A stretch of 21,200 nucleotides of DNA. It comes from a virus. Below are positions 1-5,861 of this stretch, one piece after another (within the stretch, counting starts at the first letter, position 1; every line of letters starts with the position of its first letter). The stretch lies in IMG/VR virus record IMGVR_UViG_3300010413_000204, positions 1 through 21,200 of that record. One strand, 5' to 3'. The translations under genes were made by a program, and so were the position numbers. The notes below the pieces were generated by a model, which was not told the origin of the DNA, did no database searches, and saw nothing but the letters and a program-made list of their open reading frames with translations.

Positions 1-384
1 AAACCGCAAACCAAAAGGACCCCCCGGCCCGGCAAACATAGGGTCGTCCGACCAAGCGATTTCCGAAATCGCCGCATCCGACCAAACCGTCCCTTCCGAT
101 ACTTGGACAGCCGATCGGACCCCGAAAAAATATGACCCTTTTTCGGTCAAGGTAATTAAAAAGGTCAAATCGGAAGTTTCGCCGATCATAGCCGGGTTTG
201 TTTTGTTCGGATCGGTCTTTGCATTTGCCAAATAACATCGATAAATCAATCTTTCGCCCTGATCGATCGAATACGTCACCGCGTCCCAAGCAACCGTCGC
301 CTGATTAGTTGTGACCCAATTTTGAGCGATCGCGGGGACCGCTAAAAGTGAAACCATTAAAATAATCAAAATAATCTTTCTCAT
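1..384 (-). CDS. Secreted protein with signal peptide and possible FN3-like domain (3' end outside window)
   Basis: The frame opens at an ATG at 384 and stays open to the window edge, giving 128 residues with no stop. The first 20 residues form a typical signal peptide: MRK, a hydrophobic core rich in I, L and V, then a VPAIA-type cleavage site before QN. The mature part begins with a tryptophan-containing strand pattern (AWDAV), an alternation of beta strands, and later YFFGVRS and TVWSDAAISEI. This resembles a fibronectin type III fold, but that assignment is by eye. Its ATG overlaps the stop of the preceding small gene as ATGA, so the two are probably translationally coupled. An exported protein after the tail genes could act at the host envelope, for example in superinfection exclusion or lysis, but no family is recognised. 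I am confident it is a gene and unsure of its function. Confidence 0.75.
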   Translation of the reverse strand, partial: MRKIILIILMVSLLAVPAIAQNWVTTNQATVAWDAVTYSIDQGERLIYRCYLANAKTDPNKTNPAMIGETSDLTFLITLTEKGSYFFGVRSAVQVSEGTVWSDAAISEIAWSDDPMFAGPGGPFGLRF

Positions 385-581
385 TTCAAGCCCCTTTCTT
401 TTTGTTCGTCGTTTTGACCGCAAGTTTTTTCCTTGTCCTTGTATCGATATTTCCAAGTGATCGCCTTTAGACCGAAAAGCGAAAATCTTTCGATCATAAA
501 AAAGCCAAACGGTTTTGAATCAAGAAATTCCCTGATTCTTTTTTCCAAAACAAAAGATAAAAATTCGCTTCGTTCATCCAA
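381..581 (-). CDS. Small basic protein of unknown function
   Basis: This is a short lysine- and arginine-rich frame with aromatic residues in its middle (FFMIERFSLF) and a very polar C-terminus. Its stop overlaps the ATG of the downstream secreted protein as ATGA, the same coupling used by clear genes elsewhere in the window. That is the main reason to believe it is translated. No ATG lies near the 5' end. I chose the TTG at 581, which overlaps the preceding stop by 8 bases and gives 66 residues. A second TTG at 644 would give 87 residues but overlap the upstream gene by 71 bases. No Shine-Dalgarno sequence clearly decides between them. No homology is recognised. It could be a membrane-associated or accessory morphogenesis or lysis protein, but nothing in the sequence proves either. 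Confidence 0.5.
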   Translation of the reverse strand: MDERSEFLSFVLEKRIREFLDSKPFGFFMIERFSLFGLKAITWKYRYKDKEKTCGQNDEQKERGLK

Positions 582-1176
582 CTTTGAAACCCGGATCGAA
601 ACCCAATAAATTTTTGATATTTCCCGACCGCAAATCAAAGACAATCAATCTTTGTTGATTCATTGGAAGTTGGAATAAAAGTTCCAATGTCGGTCGACTC
701 AAATGTCCGTTGCTTGTCAAAACATCAATCGCGATAATTTTTTTCGCCTTGTAAAACCAAGAATTCGCTTCAAGCAAAGCCCTTTTTTTTTCGTCGATTT
801 CCCCCAATTCTTTTTTCAATCTTTCGCCGACTTCCAAAAAGCGGTCAAGTTCTTTCCATGTATTTAGGTAATCAAGTTTCAAGGATCGCATTTGCCTTTT
901 TTTACGGTCGATCGCAATTTTCAACTTGATACGGTTTCCCGATTTTTTCTTCGCCTTTTTGCAAAGATCGGCGATTTCTATCGCGCAAAGGATCTTATCT
1001 TCGCGCAAATTTAAAATCGAATCATATCGCGCCTGAATTTCACGAAGCGCTTGTTTATATTGAAACCAAGTGTCCCCGGATGATCCAATGATAAAATTTT
1101 CGATCTGATAATCAGAATGCTTCGCGCGATGATCGTTTAAAAGTGATTTGATTAAATTGATTTTTCCATCCTTCAT
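574..1176 (-). CDS. Coiled-coil protein of unknown function following the tail-tip gene
   Basis: The product has 200 residues and starts at an ATG that overlaps the stop of the peptidase/Kelch gene as ATGA, so it is very likely translated from the same message. The middle (about residues 40-135) is rich in lysine, glutamate, arginine and leucine with heptad-like spacing, suggesting a long helical or coiled-coil segment. The C-terminus (about 145-195) is more globular, with a short beta-strand pattern near KIIAIDVL and LIVFDL. No catalytic motif is visible and I do not recognise a family. Its position after a receptor-binding-like protein is compatible with a fibre chaperone, a tail-tip accessory protein or an early lysis-cassette member. 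I cannot choose between these. Confidence 0.7.
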   Translation of the reverse strand: MKDGKINLIKSLLNDHRAKHSDYQIENFIIGSSGDTWFQYKQALREIQARYDSILNLREDKILCAIEIADLCKKAKKKSGNRIKLKIAIDRKKRQMRSLKLDYLNTWKELDRFLEVGERLKKELGEIDEKKRALLEANSWFYKAKKIIAIDVLTSNGHLSRPTLELLFQLPMNQQRLIVFDLRSGNIKNLLGFDPGFKVG

Positions 1177-2672
1177 CTAATAGCCCCGGCTTGCGAATAT
1201 TCTCCGGCATAAATCGGCGCATAACTTGGATTCAACATTCCGATTTGCGTCCATGTATCAGATAAAAAGTTGTATTTCTGATTTGGTATGATCCAATAAT
1301 ACGGGGTTATTGCCAAGGGGATCTGAAGTTGCAACCCTTCGACGAATCCCCCGACTGCCGGGGTCCTGACGGGACCGCGACCGGGCTTTTCTTCGAAATC
1401 ATAAGGATTGACGACCCAATCGAAGATCGGGTCCCCGTAATATGTCGCCTTATATGCCAAAGTGTTTAAATCAGTCTTTCGCGTCCATGTATCGGCGACC
1501 GGATCAAATTTGTATAATCTTTCGGTTTCGTAGACTGACCAAGTCCCCATTGTTGTTTCGTGCGAATATGCGTCAAACGCCGGTCTTGAATAGCCGCCGC
1601 ATAGATAGCCATTATTTAAGCTGAAATCTTCAAAACTTGACATAAAAGCCCAATTTGTCGCCGGTAGATCCGCCTTTAAGCTGAAGGCGTCGCCGATTGG
1701 ATCATATTCGCGGGTCTTGTTGTGCATGAAATCGGTATTTTCCCAAGATTCTTGACCCCCTAGAATATAACCCTTAGAAGACAAAACAAAATGTCCCATG
1801 AATCCCAAGGCAAGCGGAAGGCTTGTCTTTGAAGTCCAAGAATCCGAATCGACAGCATATCGAAAATTGGAATTTGAAAAAATAACGTCGTCGTCATATC
1901 CGCCGAAACAATGGATAAAATCATTGAATGAAAAAACGCCTTCGTTCGCTTTTTTTGAAGGAATAACCGTTTTATCCGTCCAAGCTTCAGTCAATAAGTT
2001 ATATTCCTGATTCGTATTGTATTGAAAAGTTTCGTTATACGGCGGCAAACTATACGTTTCATCTTCGCCCCCCATGAAAAAAGCCTTTTGATATGACCCC
2101 GCGACCGCGCCTTCCGCCCGCGCGGGCGACGGATAGTTGGCGATTTGAGTCCAAGAATTATCGCCGGGATCAAAAATCGCGGCAACCCTTCGGTCGTATA
2201 CTTCATTATAAGACCCTGAAGTCCATAAAATTTTTGATATGCAACCCGAAGGGCTTTCTTTAAAGCCGACGACCTTCGGCTTTGAAAAATCCTGATCGTC
2301 AAATTTGACGATCACTTCATCGCCGTCGGCAAAAGCGGCGGCATTACAGGACATATATTCGATCGGGACCGACTGAAGCTTGACCGTATAAAAAGCCCAA
2401 GATTGGCCCGCGCGCTGATATCCGATCCAAGAATAGGGAAGGGAAGCGAAGGGCTTGACTTCATCGTATCGGTTATCTAAAACAAGCGTTCCCTTGTTGG
2501 CCGTCTGAATTATCAAGACCCCATGCGCGCCGCCCGTTTCGGTATATCCCGCGCCGATCTGCAAATTTTTGATCGGAATCCCGGCTTGATATAGCTGATC
2601 CATTTTTGTCAAAGCGAAATCTTCGCAGTCGCCGCGATCCCCCGGTTCCATTATGTCCCAATATTCCGACAT
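1173..2672 (-). CDS. Tail-tip protein, distal part: transglutaminase-like cysteine peptidase (BTLCP) domain and Kelch propeller
   Basis: From the first ATG at 2672 the product is 499 residues. The N-terminus carries the BTLCP-type catalytic set: Cys16 in GDCEDFALTK, His50 in GAHGVLI and Asp66 in LDNRYDEV. Residues 103-140 (PIEYMSCN, GDEVIVKF, PKVVGFK) form a beta-barrel-like stretch that I recall from phage tail-tip proteins. Residues about 155-499 contain six Kelch-type repeats of roughly 45 residues, each with a Y/F-D-P or similar start, a W-T pair and several with a GG strand, enough for a closed propeller. The frame is open upstream of 2672 back to a TGA at 2793, and those 40 codons encode the expected first helix of the peptidase but contain no ATG, GTG or TTG. 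The true product therefore probably starts in the upstream frame. The Kelch part may bind the host surface and the peptidase may process envelope protein or peptidoglycan; both roles are inferred. Confidence 0.85.
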   Translation of the reverse strand: MSEYWDIMEPGDRGDCEDFALTKMDQLYQAGIPIKNLQIGAGYTETGGAHGVLIIQTANKGTLVLDNRYDEVKPFASLPYSWIGYQRAGQSWAFYTVKLQSVPIEYMSCNAAAFADGDEVIVKFDDQDFSKPKVVGFKESPSGCISKILWTSGSYNEVYDRRVAAIFDPGDNSWTQIANYPSPARAEGAVAGSYQKAFFMGGEDETYSLPPYNETFQYNTNQEYNLLTEAWTDKTVIPSKKANEGVFSFNDFIHCFGGYDDDVIFSNSNFRYAVDSDSWTSKTSLPLALGFMGHFVLSSKGYILGGQESWENTDFMHNKTREYDPIGDAFSLKADLPATNWAFMSSFEDFSLNNGYLCGGYSRPAFDAYSHETTMGTWSVYETERLYKFDPVADTWTRKTDLNTLAYKATYYGDPIFDWVVNPYDFEEKPGRGPVRTPAVGGFVEGLQLQIPLAITPYYWIIPNQKYNFLSDTWTQIGMLNPSYAPIYAGEYSQAGAIR

Positions 2673-2765
2673 CCGATAACCCGAAGCGTCGGTTTGATAT
2701 TCATGGGATTCGTTGACGCTTTTATTTATGCTTTTAATCAGGTCGAATTGACTTTCGCTTACATA

Positions 2766-2795
2766 AAGCGCGCCCGGCGCTTGCGTATTCGTTCA
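2766..2795 (-). promoter_or_regulatory. In-frame TGA followed by a hairpin: possible read-through site
   Basis: The TGA lies at 2793-2795. After 10 bases comes the perfect inverted repeat AAGCGC / GCGCTT with a five-base loop (2766-2782). The downstream frame stays open for more than 530 codons and encodes the missing N-terminal helix of the peptidase. A stem just after a stop codon is the usual layout of read-through stimulators and of bacterial selenocysteine elements, but neither is demonstrated. A nonsense mutation or a base error remains possible. Confidence 0.4.
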
Positions 2796-3476
2796 AGTCG
2801 GATGTCCCGGATATCTTGTGCAAAAATCGGCAAACCCTGACAAGATCAATCCGGTGCAGTCCGAAAACCCCGCATTTTTGTTTACATTCAAATTTAGTTG
2901 GCTTGAAAATTCCGCATCCAAGCAAACATCGCAAAGATTTTCCGCATAGTTCATCGAATCGGCGACGATCGTCCCATAACGATATAAGGGCTTGAATTTT
3001 TGCCAACCCGGAAGGATGCACTTATTTAGAAAAACATTCCAAGGACCCATAGCGATTGATGGTTTCAGTTGACCGTCGCGGGCTTGGTTCCAAGCCGCCT
3101 GATTCGTGTATCCCGGCTGAATATTGACTTTGTTCATTAAAGGCGTCAGTTCGCCGGGAATTTCTATCGTCCCGACTTCGCCCGTCAAGTTCGTCGTCAA
3201 ATCCGCGCAATAGGCATCGACGACCGGATCGGGCGGAAAATTATTGGTAAAATATTGGACGCTTTTTTTCAGTTGTTCAATCTGCAAACCGACGATCCGT
3301 TTCGCCCAAATTTCATCGGGATTTGTTTCAGGCATCGAACCAAATTTGCTTTGAAGTTCGTCGATCTTGTTATTCAAAAGGACGATCCGCGCTTCGTTAT
3401 CAGCCCTTCCGGAAAACAAAAGCTTGACCTTGTAAAGCCCGTCGCCTTCGTTTGTCTGAATTTGTCCCCGTCCCAT
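2793..3476 (-). CDS. Tail-tip protein, proximal part, ending at an in-frame TGA
   Basis: This 227-residue product starts at an ATG three bases after the stop of the mosaic tip gene. It begins with a small beta-rich segment (GRGQIQTNEGDGLYKVKLLF), followed by a helical stretch at about 27-75 that looks coiled-coil. A conserved-looking middle follows with ADLTTNLTGEVGTIEIPGE and LPGWQKFKPLYRYGTI, then a cysteine-containing end. It stops at TGA (2793-2795) and the same frame continues without a frameshift into the peptidase/Kelch region. The two halves look like one protein: its C-terminal strands (DAEFSSQLNLNVN) appear to be continued in the other reading segment at PIEYMSCN. It may be a proximal fragment, or the major product with a minor read-through form. 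The function as a tail-tip or hub-associated protein comes from gene order. Confidence 0.75.
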   Translation of the reverse strand: MGRGQIQTNEGDGLYKVKLLFSGRADNEARIVLLNNKIDELQSKFGSMPETNPDEIWAKRIVGLQIEQLKKSVQYFTNNFPPDPVVDAYCADLTTNLTGEVGTIEIPGELTPLMNKVNIQPGYTNQAAWNQARDGQLKPSIAMGPWNVFLNKCILPGWQKFKPLYRYGTIVADSMNYAENLCDVCLDAEFSSQLNLNVNKNAGFSDCTGLILSGFADFCTRYPGHPT

Positions 3477-3478
3477 TT

Positions 3479-5011
3479 TTAGCCTTCGCGGATTTCCATA
3501 ATCGTTTGAAATTCATTCACCATGTAGACGATATAATCGATCACAAATTCGTCGTTGTCGATCCGGCAAGTATCGCCGGGGTTTAAATAGGGGTCAATAT
3601 GTCCGAATCGATGCAAAATGTTTCCGCTTTGAATGCTTCTATAAATCGACTTTTCAAGCGTTATAAGCTGATTTTGAAAGCTTTCTGTTTTGTATCCCGA
3701 AAGGGTTATCGACCGATTTTTCGCGCCTTCGTCGGTTCTGATATCGTCGATTGCGACCCGAAGGATTTCCTCTAAAAATTGGATCGATCCGGCGATCTCA
3801 TAACCCAAGCTGACAACGATTTCACCGTTTGACCGATCGGTGATTTCTTGCGCGTTTTCAAATCCCGGCAAAACGACCGAAAGATAAGTCGGATTGTCGG
3901 TTCGTTTGCGCGCCTGAAAATTTGAAATTTTGACTTCGATGTCGGTTGTATCATCAGCCGCGCCGGTTATAGTGCAAAAATAGCGGGGAATAGCCCGCGC
4001 CTTGTTTTGTGCAAACCAAGCCGACCAGTTGAAAGCGCTAATCGAATCGCCGATTGATATTGATTCGTCGATATCGATAAAAATATCTAAAACAACTTGA
4101 CTACTTTCGACGATTGAAACGGATTCGGAAACATCGATCGCGGCAAGATCCATCGCCGCCAAAATATTTTCAATGATCGATATGTTTTCATAACTTCCGG
4201 GGATCAAAGTAAATTGAAAAAGTTCGACCCCGACAATTTCTTCAAATGCGATCTGATCGGTTGCGACCGGGTCCCATGAATCGAAATCGATCCCGAAATT
4301 TTCGGTTATCGTCAGATTATCGATTCCAAGCGGCGGAAGCGTATCAAAAAGAATCGAAGCGCTTTCTTGAATTGCTATCCCTTGGAAATAGTCAAGTTCG
4401 CCTGAAAAATCCAAGGCGACGGTATGCGTTTCTGTCAAAGCGATCGTTTCAACCGCTTCAAGCGCCGAATAGTTGACGATCAATTCGGCGCATTTCGACG
4501 TCGATCCATTATAAGTATAAGGTCTTCTATATCGGCTTGTATCCGAACCATCGTTCCGGATATGGATTGTTAGCGAATTCCCGGATTCCCAACCGTCCCG
4601 ATTTATGATTTCGTTGATAATTGAAATGATACTAGGTGAATCATAGGTCCCTTCTGCCGTCCATCCGGAAACATTGTTCCAATCGATTTTTGCCGAAGTC
4701 ATTGTTCGGCTGATTAGATCGGCCCCGTTTGCGATCGCCGTCGCGTCGTCTTGATCTTCGCCGTATATGTCAAGATTGACGACGGTTCCCGAATCCGTCG
4801 CTTGTGCGATGAACCTTATTTTTGCCGAATTTATTGTCGCGCCTTTTGGAATATTGACGCCCTGAAAACGGAAAAAGGCATAATATAAAATTAATGCGGT
4901 CGATCCCTTCCCCATATATACAAAACTTGCGGAGTTATTGAAGCTTCCGCCGTCATAAAGGGAATATCCGTCGTCGGCCCCGGCTTGTATTTGAATTGAA
5001 AAATCTGTCAT
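3479..5011 (-). CDS. Mosaic tail-tip protein: DNRLRE-like N-domain, short repeats, hub-like C-terminus
   Basis: This 510-residue protein starts at an ATG overlapping the previous TAA (TAATG). Three regions are visible. Residues 1-183 resemble a DNRLRE-type jelly-roll: aromatic-rich strands, FRFQGVNIPKGATINSAKIRF, a long strand-rich middle, then a closing AELIVNYSA. Residues about 187-327 hold six or seven degenerate repeats of 20-25 residues built on the pattern xIxIxEx with acidic spacers, for example ETIALTETH, GIAIQESAS, LTITENFG, NISIIEN, VSIVESS and SISIGDS. Residues 328-510 look like a baseplate or tail-hub beta domain ending in GDTCRIDNDEFVIDYIVYMVNEFQ. It lies between small tip proteins and the peptidase/Kelch gene. 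A role in tail tip assembly with surface binding by the N-domain is inferred. Confidence 0.75.
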   Translation of the reverse strand: MTDFSIQIQAGADDGYSLYDGGSFNNSASFVYMGKGSTALILYYAFFRFQGVNIPKGATINSAKIRFIAQATDSGTVVNLDIYGEDQDDATAIANGADLISRTMTSAKIDWNNVSGWTAEGTYDSPSIISIINEIINRDGWESGNSLTIHIRNDGSDTSRYRRPYTYNGSTSKCAELIVNYSALEAVETIALTETHTVALDFSGELDYFQGIAIQESASILFDTLPPLGIDNLTITENFGIDFDSWDPVATDQIAFEEIVGVELFQFTLIPGSYENISIIENILAAMDLAAIDVSESVSIVESSQVVLDIFIDIDESISIGDSISAFNWSAWFAQNKARAIPRYFCTITGAADDTTDIEVKISNFQARKRTDNPTYLSVVLPGFENAQEITDRSNGEIVVSLGYEIAGSIQFLEEILRVAIDDIRTDEGAKNRSITLSGYKTESFQNQLITLEKSIYRSIQSGNILHRFGHIDPYLNPGDTCRIDNDEFVIDYIVYMVNEFQTIMEIREG

Positions 5012-5520
5012 TAACTAGCCGCCAAAGTTATTTGAATCGTTATTTTCAAGACCGATCCAGAGATCACCGCTTCGGGCGATGAAAAAAGACTTTCGCAAAG
5101 AAGCTTGCCGCCGCCCGCGACGTCGCCCGGCGTCGTCGGGTCGGTTCCGCCGCCGACAAGTCCGCCCCCGTAAATTGTTTTCGAAGCGTTGAACGTAAAC
5201 GACGCTTTGTTCGCACTATTTGTAATGATCGCGCCTGATACTGATCCCGGTTGCCAACCGGGACGCGCGCCGCCGTCATAAGCGGTTGTTTCAGTATATC
5301 CGGGGACCGCATAGTTATCATTGGCATCGGGCGTGTGATTATCTTCATACAAAGCGACATACCAATTCGAAATCAAGGTCCCCCCGGAGAAAACAACGTC
5401 AAGGATATAGTTTCGCCCTTCAAGGACGAAAAGATTTTCTTGATCGAATTGATTTATTTTGATTCCCTTTAGCCAATGTTCGACGGTCCATATTGAACCG
5501 ATTTTCAAAGCTTCGATCAT
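5011..5520 (-). CDS. Small tail-tip/minor tail structural protein
   Basis: The product has 169 residues and is beta-rich. It contains the stretch NWYVALYEDNHTP, a threonine-rich TETTAYD, a GGARPGW segment, and the pattern ITNSANKASFTFNASKTIYG. I recall this combination from a widespread uncharacterised phage tail protein family found next to tape measure genes. A glycine-rich loop (GGGLVGGGTD) precedes a last pair of strands. Its start is an ATG two bases after the previous gene, and its stop overlaps the next start. It has no signal peptide or catalytic motif. The structural assignment rests on position and general similarity, so the precise role in the tip is unknown. Confidence 0.7.
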   Translation of the reverse strand: MIEALKIGSIWTVEHWLKGIKINQFDQENLFVLEGRNYILDVVFSGGTLISNWYVALYEDNHTPDANDNYAVPGYTETTAYDGGARPGWQPGSVSGAIITNSANKASFTFNASKTIYGGGLVGGGTDPTTPGDVAGGGKLLCESLFSSPEAVISGSVLKITIQITLAAS

Positions 5521-5522
5521 GT

Positions 5523-5858
5523 TTAATCACCTACTAAAAAAGTCAAAGTCAAAAGCCCGCCGTCAATAACCATATTTGATATTGTCCCCGAAAAAAAGCC
5601 TTCGCGACAGGACAAATTGACAAGCGTTTCGGCCCGGTATATTTCCCAAAGATCATTTGCGGTTTGTTCATCCAAAACCGCGCGGATCGTAAATTCGCGA
5701 TCGTATTCGGAAAAACCGCGATGGTCGATAACCGCGCCGCCGTCAAGCGTCGGGGTCCTGACTACCCGCGCCGCCGCATTCCTGAAAACGCTTGAAGGCA
5801 ATTCTTCGAAAAAAACCCCGTCAATCGTTTCGGCTGTTTTAGTCGTTATTGAAATCAT
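5523..5858 (-). CDS. Minor tail protein after the tape measure (gpM- or distal-tail-like position)
   Basis: This 111-residue beta-rich protein is encoded immediately after the tape measure, with only three bases between stop and start. It contains VVRTPTLDGGAVIDHRGFSEYDREFTIRAV, here cited as positions about 32-61, whose alternating pattern suggests a beta sandwich like that of distal tail or gpM-like proteins. The gene order (tape measure, small beta protein, tip proteins) is that of siphophages. No catalytic residues are apparent. It is probably a structural connector between tail tube and tip. The exact equivalence to lambda gpM cannot be decided from sequence reading alone. Confidence 0.65.
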   Translation of the reverse strand: MISITTKTAETIDGVFFEELPSSVFRNAAARVVRTPTLDGGAVIDHRGFSEYDREFTIRAVLDEQTANDLWEIYRAETLVNLSCREGFFSGTISNMVIDGGLLTLTFLVGD

Positions 5859-5861
5859 TTT

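Noticed and set aside
2793-2795. Alternative genetic code with TGA as a sense codon
   Set aside because: TGA ends many genes here in tight ATGA overlaps, including the end of the same peptidase/Kelch gene at 1173. A global recoding would fuse many genes.
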